The notes beneath the pieces are model-generated. The model saw only the letters and a list, made by a program, of their open reading frames with translations. It made no database searches and was not told where the DNA came from. From Blastocystis sp. Blastoise (lineage: Eukaryota > Sar > Bigyra > Opalinata > Blastocystidae): a DNA stretch of 64,000 nucleotides. Below, piece after piece: positions 21,037-44,283 of the stretch. The position numbers and the translations under genes were made by a program. Within the stretch, counting starts at the first letter, position 1, and the number at the start of each line of letters is the position of its first letter. Where the stretch lies: NCBI GenBank assembly GCA_039096225.1, contig JBBPEB010000013.1:399501-463500 (forward strand), in the 5' to 3' direction.

Positions 21037-21676
21037 CATGTATTATCATTCTAATACAATAATTATAATCATTTATTTATTCTTGTACTCTAATTTCGTT
21101 ATATATATATATATATATTATTTTCCATCTACTTGCTGTTCGAATAATTTATTTTTCTAATTTTCAAAACTTTCTTTCGCTCTTTTTTCTTTCATTTGAT
21201 AAGAACAATTCAGTATTTTCTTCTTTTCATTCATCTCTTTTTCACTCCACATTTCATATACTACTTTTCTTCTTTTTTCATTTAAGCATGTACTCTTTTC
21301 TATATATTTATTTGTTTGCGTTTTTTGAATCAACCTTTTCTATGTTGATAACTGTTTATAGATTGGAAATTAATTGTTTTGTGAAAACATATAATTACAT
21401 TTTATTAGCATTAAAATATCTAAAAAATTATAATAATTGAATAATCTTATTGAATAACAAAACTAATAAATTGAAAAAAAGTGATATGTATTATAATATC
21501 AATTTATGCAAAAAAATGGAATAGCAGCAATATTAATATGCTCACAATGAAGAAATGAAAAAAGTATATAATCACGACAAAAACCCATAAATAAAGACTC
21601 TATTATCTTAAATAATTAATAAAGTTATATATATATATATATAGAATATATATATCTTTATAAATTAATATTTAAT
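20849..21676. other. Convergent 3' spacer with (TA)n
   Basis: About 830 bp between the PP2C stop and the dehydrogenase stop. It contains (TA)n at 20990-21032 and short TA runs at 21100-21118 and 21628-21642. No gene seen. Confidence 0.6.
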
Positions 21677-23134
21677 TTAATAGGATCCAGGGACACGCCA
21701 TTGTTGAGGAACTTTACCTTCAAAGACACCTCTTAATACACATTCAGAAGCAATCGTTCCCATACGAGTACGAGTACGAATAGAGGCAGAGGCAATATGA
21801 GGAAGAATAACAACATTATCCATCTTAAGAAGAGGATCATTAGGACTCATGGGTTCAGGGCAAGTAACATCAAGACCTATATATAGAGAATGATAAAATT
21901 AATAGAATATAATAATGTGTATATAAAGAAAAACAATATAAGAAATAATTCAATAAATAGAGTATTAAATGTTTTTATAACATTTATCAATATAAATATA
22001 ATATAACAACGAATAGAGTATTATATATAAATATTTGTTATAAAAAATAATAATAATAACTGCATACCAGCACCACCTATAATTCCCTTCTGAAGAGCTT
22101 CAGTAAGATCAGCTTGGTTAACAACAGGACCTCTAGAAGTATTAATAAAGATAGCAGAAGGTTTCATAAGCTTAAATTTATCCATATTCATAAGATTCTT
22201 AGTATATTTATTAAGAGCACAGTGAATAGTAACGAAATCAGATTGCTTTAATAATTCTTCTTGAGAAAGATATTCAGCACCACAATCCTTTTCAGCTCTA
22301 TCAACACGTCTAGGATCTATATATATATATTTATAGAATTATTTGCTTTTAGTATTTTATATTAATATAATTTTTTTAAATAAATAATAAATAAAATAAT
22401 AATAATAACAAATAAAATAATAATAATAAAAACCTACCAGAATAGACAATTCTACAACCCCAACCAGATAATCTCTTAGCAACTTGATAGCCAATTTCAC
22501 CCATACCAACAATACCAACAGTTCTATCCTTAAGATCGACACCACAATAACCAAGAGGTTCCCAAGTACCCCAAGTACCTTGTTTAACAGAGTTAATAGC
22601 AGTAGGAAGACGACGAGAAGTACAAAGAAGAAGAGCCATAGTTAATTCAGCTACAGTATGATGAAGAACACCAGGAGTATAACCACAAAGAATACCACGC
22701 TTCTTACAAGCATCAAGATCAAAGTGATCAAAACCAACAGACATGGTAGCAACCTATATAATAAAAAAAATCAATTACTTTTGTAATCCTTCGATCAATA
22801 TGTATTAAGTTTATTTCAGTAGTTATGAAAGATTGAACAAGATTTTAATAAATAAATTTATAAAAAAATATATATATACTGTCTTTAATTGAGGTCCAGC
22901 AGCTTCAAAGAATTCATCATTAATCTTTTCAGTAAGAAGGACATAAGCACCATCGCAACCCTTAACCATTTGTAATAATTTATCACGAGGAATAGCTTCA
23001 GCAGCTTTATCCCAATGGACGAGTTCAACATTAGCCTTGAGAAGCATATCCATAGCTTCTTGAGGAATCTTACGAGTAACAAGAATCTTAGGCTTTTTAG
23101 CGACAGTAGAGAGAGTACGAGCAAAGAATTGCAT
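21677..23134 (-). CDS. D-2-hydroxyacid dehydrogenase, glyoxylate/hydroxypyruvate reductase type, probably mitochondrial
   Basis: Four exons, 23134-22880, 22753-22438, 22316-22068 and 21876-21677, total 1,020 nt and 339 residues, the family's usual length. The start MQFFARTLSTVAKKPK looks like a mitochondrial presequence. Conserved parts are MSVGFDHFDLDACKKRG (substrate-domain hinge), GYTPGVLHHTVAELTMAL, the NAD(P)-binding loop VGIVGMGEIG (about residues 165-173), the catalytic Arg in NTSRGPVV, the Glu in DVTCPEP and the proton-donor His in LPHIASAS. All three catalytic residues are present, so an active enzyme reducing glyoxylate or hydroxypyruvate is expected. The exact substrate (glyoxylate, hydroxypyruvate or another 2-oxoacid) cannot be read from sequence. 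Just upstream lie TTCGTTCT and TTCGTTCTCGTTCTCG repeats (23135-23180 on the complement), a possible promoter element. Confidence 0.92.
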
Positions 23135-24150
23135 ATTTAAAGAACGAGAACGAGAACGAAAAAACTTTAAAGAACGAAAAACAAAATGTTTATAAAGTCA
23201 AATCTATTTTTATTTTTATTTATTTCATGTGTTGTAGGATGAGAAACCGCTGTGTAATATCTGAGGTATTTCCTCCGACTTTATTGGTTTATATCTATTT
23301 TAAGCCAATCATTATATGAGCTCTTATTCCCTCAATAAATGATTGTATAATAATCCGAGAAACTTCTATTTTCTCTCTTTCATTAACTATGCTCCAAATA
23401 TATTCGGATGTGTTTTCATCTTCATCATAGATTCTCTTCATATATTAATTTTCCATGATTCTTTTCCAATTCTGACTGGAAAAAACGTTATTTCTATTAT
23501 AAAACAGTTTTTTGTTGCTTCTGTTGTAGAATTGTATTCTTCTTCGCCTTCTTGCGGTATTTTGGCGGATAATAGATCTCTTTTTCCTCTTTGGTTCTCC
23601 ATTACCCAAACTCCATTTTATTTTTTATTTTTTACATCTCCGTTCTGTATTTAAGACTAGAATAGAGTTTCTCGTTTATGTTTTTAAAAAACATTAAGAC
23701 TAGACAACAAACGAGGTGTCATAATTATTGTATCCGAAAAATATTATAATTTGTTTCAGACTACTGTTTTATTTATTGAACACTACTATCAAATCTAAAA
23801 ATGATTGTGAATATACTATATATTCATGTAATCTATATCAAAAAAAAATGTAGTGTCATTAGGGAAGTGATACATTTTTACTATTAAAAGTGTTAGAAAC
23901 CTTTTGAGTCGTTGTCTTCATGCTTCTCACACTTATAAATGCTAATTTTTTGTTTCATTAGTATAATTGAAACCACATAAACAATATTTTTTATGTTGAT
24001 TTGTTATTTAAACAAAACTCTATAATGAAACCACTCAAATACTATTTCAAAATAATTTTAGAATGTGAGTTAGTAAAAAGAAAACAATAAATTATATAAA
24101 TAATCGAAAGAAAGAGTATAAATAGTTGTTTTTAAGGAAATAAACGTATA
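23135..24150. other. Tandem intergenic region upstream of the dehydrogenase
   Basis: About 1 kb between the dehydrogenase start and the 3' end of the channel gene. It holds mixed sequence with TTCGTTCT repeats next to the dehydrogenase start. A 103-codon plus-strand frame (23343-23654) has no recognisable domain and no splice context. Confidence 0.5.
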
Positions 24151-33944
<9,794 letters not shown>

Positions 33945-35736
33945 ATTATATATTAGATATATATATTTATTTGATGAATATGCATAAACTAAGATATCTG
34001 ATACTACTGAGTAAATAAGCACAGAAGAGCAGTTAATTCAAATAATGAATTAGAAAAAAAACAAAAACCAAAAACCCTTCTTTACCAATCGAATTCTACT
34101 CCTGATAATTAAAAGAGGAAAAATATTTCCACGAAAAACTTCGATAACTCAATGAGATTTCTTAAATAACCACATTCTTATAACTACTCCAAATCATATT
34201 TGTTCCATTAAAAAAGTAAGTGGATGAACCAAAGTTTATTATTTTTCAACCATTCATTCTCAAGAAAATAAATTTGGTTCTCCATTAGTTTGATTGTGTG
34301 TCTTTTCTAGGATAATAAAGAAACACATATTCTTCCAAATGAAATAGTAATAATTTATCTATAATGTCTTACTTTTTTTAAATGAATAAGCAGAAGCATC
34401 TTTTTTTATTATTACTAAAAGGAAAGAGTCGTTATATGTTAAGAGCATCACTTTTCATGAAAGAATTATATGAATGACTGTATAAAATTAGTAAGCAAGA
34501 ATTTGAACAATACCTTTGATTTCAGGATTTAATTTATGATCTTGATCTTTCATGAGTTAATGAAATTAATTAACAATTTTGGTTTAGAAAATGGAAATAA
34601 TGACAAAAATGTGATATTTGACGTGTTTTCACCGACTTATATTGATTTTAGATTTTTCATACTGTTTTCTGAATAATGGAATATGTAATATATGTCATAG
34701 GATACTAGAAAAGACAAAGAATCACTAATGATATTAAAGAATGCAATTCCTGTTGTTCTAAAGTTGATCTCATTATATTGGCAACTTTATAAAGCCATAT
34801 GCAGTGAAGAAATTTTAAAACTCTTAAGACGATTACAGTCTATTATGTTTAAAAGGCGTTCATAAAGTATTTCTTTTTTAGTAATATAATATATGAAAGT
34901 TATTTTGTCATTACCAAATAGAAAAATGGAAATAAATGATCAACAAGAGGAAATTAATTATATGAATTGTATTACATTTTTATAAAAAGCAATGTATACA
35001 TGTACATGACTTCACACGGAATATAAATCGCATTTTTAAATAATTTTTATAAAAATAAATGAATAGAAGCGGTAAATGATTAAATTGTCTAGGTTTTTTA
35101 GGGTTGATTTCATTTTTTGATTTTTTTTTATGTTGTTATTTACATATTTGTTATTTGGGCTTTAATTGTATACTTGATACTTCTTAAACAGTATAGTTAT
35201 TTATTGTTGCATATATTAGCCAGTTATTTTCATAATTAAACTGATGACATCAACATTTTATCTTCTTCGAAGTTATAGAACATAAGTATAATATAGAGAA
35301 AAACATTCCTGATTCTTTGGATTACTTATATGCAAAATATAAATAACAAAAGTGTGCATGTCTTCAAAGTCTTATCTTAAATTATATATTCTCCTTTATA
35401 AATCTATGTTCTATCTATATAGATTAAAGAGTAAGAACACAAAAAATGATTATTAGTAAAGTATTTGACAATTATTGATAATTAACGCTTTTATTTTGAT
35501 GTTTAAATGAAATAACATTTTAAAAAGATAAGAATATATGAATAGAAAATTTGTGTTGAATAATAATTCTTATTAATACAATTATTATAAGTGAATGTTT
35601 TTATATATTTATAAAATTGAATTATATTTAAAACAAAACAATTATTAAAAAGGTTGATATCATTTTAATAGATAAATATAATTAACTAAAAGAAAACTAA
35701 CTAGTCAAAAAATAGAAAAAAAATTATATATAATAT
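33945..35736. other. Tandem intergenic region, channel promoter side
   Basis: About 1.8 kb between the channel start and the 3' end of the surface-protein gene. A short minus-strand frame, MKDQDHKLNPEIK with a GTATTG donor (34554-34516), might be an upstream exon of the channel or a separate small transcript; I could not connect it. Otherwise no gene seen. Confidence 0.5.
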
Positions 35737-38700
35737 TTATATTTGTTCTGTTGGTTTGGCATTATTATCTTCAGTAACAGTCTTTTTGTTAGAATTAGTT
35801 TTAGGCTTTGCAGACTTAGTGACATGTTTCACTTTATGATCAGCAAGTTTAGCCTTCTTTGGTTTTTGATTCTTCTTCATAACCATTACAAGAACTACAA
35901 CAATAATAATGATGACGATAATGATAATAACAACGATTATTATTATCATAGTTGTAGTCCAGAAGTTATAATTAATTACTGAAACATTATTAGAATCTGT
36001 AGAAACACTACTAACACTATTATAGTCACTGGATTTCAATTGAAGAGTTGACAATAAATGACTATTAACATATGTAATAGCATCAGTTCTAAGTACTTCA
36101 CTATCAGTCTCTTCACTTTCAATACGTATGTTAACAATAGCAGCATCAATATAAAAAGAAGTAGATTGAATAGACTCAATATAAGCAACAGTATTAGTAT
36201 ATGCTAATGAAGCTAAATATTCATTAATTGAAGTTTGTAAAGCATTAATTTGTTTTCCATCAAAGAATGTAGATGAAATACCAGAGAAAGTAATTGGTAT
36301 TCTAATAAAAGAACGACCAGATATAGGAGTATCTTCTGCAGAAATAGTATAACAAGAAGAACTATCTATGCTTTGCCAGATACCAGTATTTCCATTACGA
36401 ACACATTGACGAGAACGAGAAGTTGTTATGCTATTTTCACATAATAAATAAGAAGTTGTATCTACTTCAGTTTCAGGCCATATATCCTCAGATGCGCAAG
36501 TACGAGGAATAACAGTGATTGAAATATTTATACTCGAACTCTTATCGCTATTGGCGGCAGTTAATGAATAATTAGTAGCTGATTGACTAACTAAAGGATA
36601 TCCATTGATAGCTCCAGAGAGTGAATCAATATAGAGTCCACTTGGAAGAGTAGGAGTAATTGACCAAGAACTGACATAATTCATAGCAGTAGGAAGTATT
36701 GATACGATCTCATTTTTATATAAGGAATAAGAGAGAGTATCTAAAGTAATCTCTGGAGCTTTATAAGTGCATGTATCAATAACTGATTGCCATATTCCTG
36801 TAGAACTACATTCTCTTGTCAATTGTCCTTCTTTTAAAGTATCGGTACAAGTACTTGTAGCAGTAGTACCAGCATTAGTAACAGACCAAACACCATCAGC
36901 AGCACAAGTACGAGAATTAATAGTAATAGAAACTGTTGCTTGACCGTTACCAGTAGGATTAGTAGCAGTAATAGTATAAGTAGTAGAAACTTGAATAGTA
37001 GTAGGAGTACCAGAGATAATACCAGTAGAACCATCTATAGTTAATCCATTAGGAAGATCAGGAGTAACAGTCCATGAAGATACATATTGTTGAGTAATAG
37101 GAGTAATAGTAGATGATTCAGATGTATATAGAGTGACACTTGATGGAGTAATAGTAACAGTAGGAATAATATAAGTACAGCCATCAACAAGAGCTTCCCA
37201 AACACCTGTAGCACCACATAATCTAGTGATTTGTCCTTCTTTTTGAGAATCAGTACAAGGAGAAGTAGCAGTAACACCAGCATCTGTTGTAGACCAAACA
37301 CCATCAGCAGCACAAGTACGAGAATTAATAGTAATAGAAACTGTTGCTTGACCATTACCAGTAGGATTAGAAGCAGTAATAGTATAAGCAGTAGCTACTT
37401 GAATAGTAGTAGGAGTACCAATAATAATACCAGTAGAACTATCAATAGTGAATCCATTAGGAAGATCAGGAGTAACACTCCATGAAGTAACAAATTGTTG
37501 AGTAACAGGAGTAATTATGACTTGTTCATTAATATAAGCAATAATAGTTGAAGGATTAATAGTAACAGTAGGAATAATATAAATACAACTATCAATAATA
37601 TTTTCCCAAACACCAGTAGCAGCACATAATCTAGTGATTTGTCCTTCTTTTTGAGAATCATTACATGAAGTTATTGCAGTAACACCAGCATTAGTAGCAG
37701 GCCAAACACCATCGAGAGGACATTGAATAGCTGAAGGAGTACTAATAATAAGAGTAATAGTAGTAGTAACAGGAGTAGTACTAGTAGTTGGAATAGCCGA
37801 TATAGTAAAGAGAGTAGAGTCTAAAGTAACAGTGGAAGATCCAGTAATAGTACCAGTAGTAGTATCAAGGAGTATACCTTCAGGAAGAGATGGAGTAATA
37901 GTCCAAGTGGTAACAGTACCTCCAGTAACAGTAGGAATAGCAGAAATAGCAATATTTGTATTGACAGATATAGTATTAGGACTATAAGCAATAGTAACAA
38001 CAGCAGGTACAACAACATTTTCAATAACAATAGAAAGTGAAGTAGACACAGAAATAGATCCTGAAGTAGCAGTGATAGTATATTGAATAGAATCTTGAGG
38101 AACAGAAGGAGTACCTGAAATACCACAAGTAGTAGTATCTAATACTAATCCAGTAGGAAGAGAAGGAGAAGAAGTACAAGTATAACCAGTTATATCAGTA
38201 AGTGTAGCAACAAGAGGAGTAATAGCAGTATTGATAGTGAATGTATAAAGAGAATTAGGATAAGTAAAAGTAGGTACTGCTGCACATAAAGAAGTATCTT
38301 CTGCACCAAAGATACCATCTGTACAAAGTGTTTTCTTTTTATTATCAGTACCATCATTACATGATTTATAAGCATATTCACCATTAGCAGTAGCGGAATA
38401 ACCATTAGAAGCAGAACAAAGACCATCTAATTTCTTAAGACTAAAAGAAATTTCTGATAATTGCATATCACTATTAGAACATCCAGAAGGATCTCCAGAA
38501 ATAGCAGGATTGGCGCATTCAGTAGAAGTAACTCTATAACGATTATAAGCTTGAGTAGGAATGAAATCGAATGATTTAGTTTGTTTATAAGCAGTAAATA
38601 CTTGATTTTCAGCAGTATGAAGAAGTGTCCAAGTGGAACCATTATCATTGGAACCTTCTAATATCCAACCAGAAGGATGTCTGACATTACAATCATTAGC

Positions 38701-41700
38701 ATTCGTAACACTATAAGAATCAATATATCCTTTTTGACTACTACTATATGTCCAAGAAGCCCAAGCACCTACGCACATTCCAGGAGATAACCATTTAGTA
38801 TCAACTGAACCATCAAATACTTTAGCTATATTCTCTGTAGTACTTCCATTTTCATTAGCACCATCACTAACACCATTGATAACCATATTAACAGTATCAG
38901 AAGAGAAAGATGCAGAAGCACTGAAATAAGATTCAGTTAAATCTATAGAACCTTTATGAGTTTCAATAGCTAATACATTTTGACCTTCTACAAGATAAAC
39001 ATCAATGAATTGAAGAGGGAATATTTCTGAAATAGTTTCTACACTAACATAATCAGAAGTAGCTGTAGTAGTTGAAGTAATAGTACCTTCAGGCATATTA
39101 TATCGTTTAATTTCCATTCCATTTATATATACAACAGCCCCAGCCATTAATTTCTTATTTAAAGTAAAACTGATAAAATTATTAATATCTGTAACCGAGA
39201 ATATCGTTCTATAATATTGAGTAATACCAACAGGAGCAGTAAACATATCAATAGTACCTGAAGACCACTCAGAATTGGTATAAGACAATGTAGTCCAAGA
39301 AGAATCTGTAGGAGCAGGAATAGTATTACTATTTAAATATGTCCAAGTAATAGAAGAAGCAGAAGATAAAATATTAATATTAAAAGCAACAGTCTTAGGT
39401 GCTTGATTTGTAGTGAGACCTGAACTGACTATTTGAGTATTATCATTATAAAGAACAGCAATAGTAGCAGTACCCCAACCATCATTAGCTTCATCTAATA
39501 AAAGAAGATAATAACTACCTTGAGGTTTACAATAACTGTAATAAGTAGTAGAATAATTAGGGAAATAACTTCTAGAATCAATTAATGTATTTGTAGTACC
39601 ATCTCTTAATTCAAATCCCATTTGATCACCACTATTAGAAGCTGCATTAGTGACTTGTACTTTAAATATAGTATTAGGATATGAACAACCAGATATAGTA
39701 ATAGAAATAGTAGTAGTAGAAGCAATTCCTTGAAGATTATAAGCTTGTACAGTATACTGAGTAGTAGAAGAGTAAATAGTAGGTATACCATAAATATAAC
39801 CACTATTACTATCTATATAGATTCCATTTGGAAGAGCAGTACCAATAATACTAAAACTATGATAGTTAGCAACAGGAGTAATAGTAGAGAGATCTGCATC
39901 TTTATAGCCAACAATAGTATTTGGAGTATAACTAAGTGGAGATGCGATAATAGTACTGAAGTCAACAGCTAATAATTGTATTTCAGCAAGTGCATTTGAT
40001 GCCGTTACTCCATAACCAACATTCTTGGAGATAATAATATTATACGAATGATAGGATTCAGTATGAGCATTCATATAGAAACATTGTCGTTGAGTTCTAG
40101 CTCTCCACATAACATTGGATTCAGATCCTAAAAGAGTACAAACATCATTATTACAACCTTGAATAATCCAATCAGAAGGATCAGCATTAGGAACATCATA
40201 ATTACTAATAAAACAATATTTATTAATATAAGAGTATTGAGCAGCATTAGAATAAGAAATAGTAATAGTGAATGGATCAAAAGAAGAAGATGAAGCATCA
40301 TAAATCCATCTAGTTGAATACTTATTATCAATAAGATATGCAGGTCCTTCACCACTTCTAGAAGGGCCAGTAGCCGTCATTTCCCATGTTTGACTTTGAG
40401 TAGAAGAAGAAGATTCTAATCTTAAAGAGAAATCAAAAGAAACTTCTACAGGTAAAGTAACTCCATCAGGATATACTTGAGCAATACTAATAGTATTAGT
40501 ACCTATATTAATGCTACTAATATCAATTGTTGTTTGACGAGTGAGTAACTCAGTAGAAGTCGTTGTAGGAATAGTAGTTGTAGTAATATCACCAGTAGGA
40601 AGACCATGTCTATATACTTCATTATCATTAATATAAACAACAACAGGTTCAGCAGCTTTAATACGAAGTTCAGCCATATGCATATCAGTTTTAGAAGTCA
40701 CAGTGAATGTATATCTAAAGAATTGAGTACGAACAGGAGAAGTAGGTCTAGTTTCAAGAGCAAGACAAGGTGTCCAATTAGTATCAGGAGTATAGGCAGT
40801 AGTATACCAGTTAGTAGGAAGTGCTGTATCAATAGTATAACAAAGAACATTAGGATTATGACGTTCAATTAAATATTGAAGATTTAATTTTGATGTTGAA
40901 ATAGCATTCTCCACAAGAGTATCTTTAAATATAGTATAGGAATCATAGGCTTCTACTAATTTAATAGTTAAAGAAGAAGAAGAATGCCAAGCATCAGAAT
41001 CAATATCTTTCATTTCTAAAGTATATAGAGCAGCAGGTAAGCATATATCAAATGTTCTGTCACCTCCTTCTAATCCAGTAGCTGTGAATTTAATATTATT
41101 ATTAGAATCATAAATAGTTACTATTTCAGACCATGGAGTTTGACCATCAGATGCTTTTATTACTTGTATATGTATATTATTAAGTCCATCACATTCAATT
41201 ATAGTAATAGAGAGTGTGCAAGTGACAGTTTGACTAGTAATAGCATCAACAGCAGTAATTACAAAAGAGCCAGTATAAGCAACAGTAGGAGTACCATAGA
41301 TTTCACCTGTAGTAGGATTGAAAGTAAGACCTTCAGGAAGAGTAGTAGGAGAAGTAAGAGTAAAAGTGTTTAAACCAGAAGAATGAGGAGATAAATAAAC
41401 ACTATCTAAGTCTTTATACCAAGTATAAGAAGCTTGTTCATAGACAAAATCAGTAATAATATCCGTATTACAAGCATAAAATTCAACTTCAGATAATTGA
41501 CAGTTATCTTCTCCCATAGAAGAAGTGATTTCTAATTTATACATATTATAAGCAACAGCATTAGAAGGAATTAGGAATGATTTTGTTTCTTTTCTAGCAG
41601 AGAAGATAACATGAGCGTTGATATCTAATAATATCCAAGAATTACCATTATCATTAGAACCAGATAAAGTGAAATCTTGAGGATCACGTGTAGCCATATC

Positions 41701-42823
41701 ATTAGCAGAAGTAATTTCATATTTACTAATCCATTCACGTCTATCATCATTAAATTTATATATAAGGGAAACAGGAAGAGGACCTACTAACCATTTAGTA
41801 TCTCTGTTATTATCAAAAGCTTTATCAGCACCTTCAGTACCTGTCTTTTCAGGTATACTGTAACCAGTACCTTCATGAGTACGTTTAGAACAAGTATCAT
41901 AAATAGGAATAAAGAAACCATCAAAAGAATCATCACCAGCAACAGTAGTAGCAGCAGGATGAACTTCAACAGCAATAACAGCTTGATTTGCTGCACTTAA
42001 ATATTTCTTAATAGAATGAGTAATTCTTCTATAAGCATAAGCTGTATCTTCATTAGTAGCAAGAGTAGTTCCCAAAACAGCATCATCATCCATATTTCTT
42101 CTGAATAATTCTTGACCATTTATATATACAATCATTCCTTCTTTAGCATTAATACCTAATTCAAAAGTAGCAAAATCAGTAAGATCAGGAAGAGTAATAG
42201 TAGTACGATAATAACGAGTAGTAGAAGCTATAGTAGTAGGAAAAGAACCACTAGAATAAGTAGACCAAGAAGTAACATCATAAGTAGATTGAGTCCAAGT
42301 AGAATCAGATTGAACAGCAGTCGAATATTTCCATTGAGAAGCTTTAGGAAGAGCATAAGAAGCTATAGAGTAATGTAAATAAATAAAATATATAAATATA
42401 TAATAAGAATGCTAAAAAGCATACGATAAATTTTCCAGTCAATGAAATTGCCTCTTTCAAGAGTATCTTCAAGAATGGTGATGCCATCAATGGAAATAGT
42501 TACAGAAGATCCAATTGTCCAACCTGAATTACCACCATCAGTAGCAATAAGAGTATGCATAACAGGATTCAAACAATATTCGTAAGTTTTGATCATATTG
42601 GCCATGTTGTTTCCATCAATTGTATATAAGAGATTTCCATCAGCATAAGAACCTTCATAAATCTTCAAACGTTCTTCTCTAGAAGTATCAGCATATGTTC
42701 TTACAAACTGAACAGCAATTTGGGGAGACACACAATCGATTGAAAAAGCTAAAATTATAATAAATAAGATAGCTAAATGGAAATACCTAATATTGAAAAG
42801 AATAGTAGAAGTATCAGTTTCAT
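35737..42823 (-). CDS. Large type I surface protein with discoidin-like, lectin-like and He_PIG (putative Ig) modules
   Basis: Exons 42823-42787, 42748-about 42438 and about 42361-35737 encode about 2,330 residues. A clean signal peptide, MKLILLLFFSILAFSIDC, appears only after removing the 38-nt first intron. The ectodomain repeats a three-part cassette. First is a jelly-roll segment (VVYINGMEIKRYNMPEG). Second is an F5/8 type C/discoidin-like segment (DGSVDTKWLSP...GWILEGSNDNGSTWTLL). Third is an He_PIG strand module (LPEGLTFNPTTGEIYGTP). Cys-rich CxDGVWxxTxAG...EGQxTRxC modules then alternate with more He_PIG modules. A membrane-proximal SEA-like region (about 90 residues) precedes one transmembrane helix, WTTTMIIIIVVIIIIVIIII, and a short Lys-rich tail. 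It is probably an adhesin or receptor on the cell surface. The long exon is intact, unlike the UTP20 copy nearby. Confidence 0.85.
36500..37760 (-). repeat. 408-bp (136-codon) tandem module inside the surface-protein gene
   Basis: The RTCAADGVW...NGQATVSITINS unit recurs with exact 408-bp spacing: the shared 10-mer CACCATCAGC is at 36891 and 37299. More diverged copies lie on both sides. The two central copies share long identical stretches, indicating recent duplication or gene conversion. Confidence 0.85.
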
Positions 42824-44217
42824 TTTGAATATGAAAACAAATAAAATATGTAAAATACATAAATAAGAAAAAGTCGTGTTTCATAGATGTGTTTTTCTTA
42901 GTTACAGAATATTTATTGGTTATTTGGCAATATCTTAATTGTTTCATTCAAATATTGTGTGTTTTGAACATTCTTTTTGAGAATTCTTGGCAAAAAATAA
43001 CTGTATAGTCATTTTTTTCTAGAAAAAGAAACATAAAAGCAGGTTTCTATTGGATAATAATGCTATTTTGTTCAAATTAATGAAGTTTTGTGTTTCTATT
43101 CCAACCTCATATTGTATGACGAGCGTTTTGTGTTGAGATTAAATGTTTAATTGGGTTGTATATTAATTCCGTATTAGAAAAATACCAATAGAAAGATGTG
43201 TTTGTATATTACTAAAAATAGTTCTAAGTATAATGTAAGAAGTGTTTTATTATAGAAATATGCTTTCTATGCTAATCAATTTTCACTTAAACGTTTCACT
43301 TGCTGTTTCATCTAAACTAGTTAAGAATTTATTATAGATTTCTATTCATTGAAAAATGTTCAAATCGGAATGATCACAATTTATTGATTGCTATATTATT
43401 ATTCATGATTGCTACGCTTCCTAAAACTTATGACGCGAAATAGAGACAATGTAATAATGATTTTAGACCAATTAAAGTATTCATGGAGATGCTAACACTT
43501 AGTATTGTGTTCACATAGACATAAATTCATTATAAGTAAATGGAGAACATACAGAATACCAACAACAATTTATATTAGAATATGCGAAACAATAGCAGGA
43601 GAAAGAAATAACTAAAGAAAAAAAAAAGTATTAGCAATTATTTGAAGGCTAATAAATGTTTTCATCATCACTAATGAGCTGATGTAGATTCAGAGATACG
43701 AACAGGTTTCAAATCAGAAGAATATAAAGTTATTAGATAAGAAAATGTGATTTCTCAAAAGTATAATTGTAACCTTAATATACTAAGACGTCTCCATAGG
43801 AATCATAAATGAGATTATGATGAAGAATAAACCTAATTTAAACATAAAAATTTCATTTTCCAATAAATAATGAAGAACAATTTCTATATGAATAGTAGAC
43901 TATATATCAAGGCATTCTACGTATTAACATTCTATAATCTTTGCATTCTTAGCAATGAAAAATAGATCAGGACATAAATGATAACTTGTTTGGTACATAA
44001 ACTCATTTGTTTTGGTTTAATAATAATCAAATCGTTGACATCATTTTGATATATGCTTTAAATGTATTAAAATCACTTGAAAGAAATCAAATTGATTATA
44101 AAAAAGAAAATTCGTGATTATTTACTCAACATATGCTGATTTTTGTTCATTAATTGCGAATATAAGAAGGGTTTTATTAAAAAACAACAAATTGGAAATA
44201 TTTTTTTATGAACTGAG
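42824..44217. other. Intergenic region upstream of the surface-protein gene
   Basis: About 1.4 kb with mixed AT-rich sequence and no (TA)n tracts. The first 120 bp upstream of the start reads open but hydrophobic and is not likely coding. It ends at the left hAT-type terminus. Confidence 0.5.
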
Positions 44218-44283
44218 CAGGGTGTGCCAAAACTGCGCTTTAAGCGCAAAGTGCGCTTTTCGATGTTGTTTTTGCGCTTAAAT
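44218..44283 (+). repeat. hAT-type left terminus with subterminal GCGCTT motifs
   Basis: Begins CAGGGTGTGCCAAAACTGCG, the CAGGG...CCAAA start common to hAT ends. It has a palindrome TGCGCTTTAAGCGCA (44234-44248), another GCGCTTTT, and TTTTTGCGCTTAAAT at 44269-44283. The last 15-mer is found inverted at 60374-60388. Confidence 0.7.

Noticed and set aside
23343-23654. 103-codon plus-strand frame upstream of the dehydrogenase
   Set aside because: No domain, no splice sites and hydrophobic composition typical of random AT-rich DNA; it overlaps a likely promoter region.
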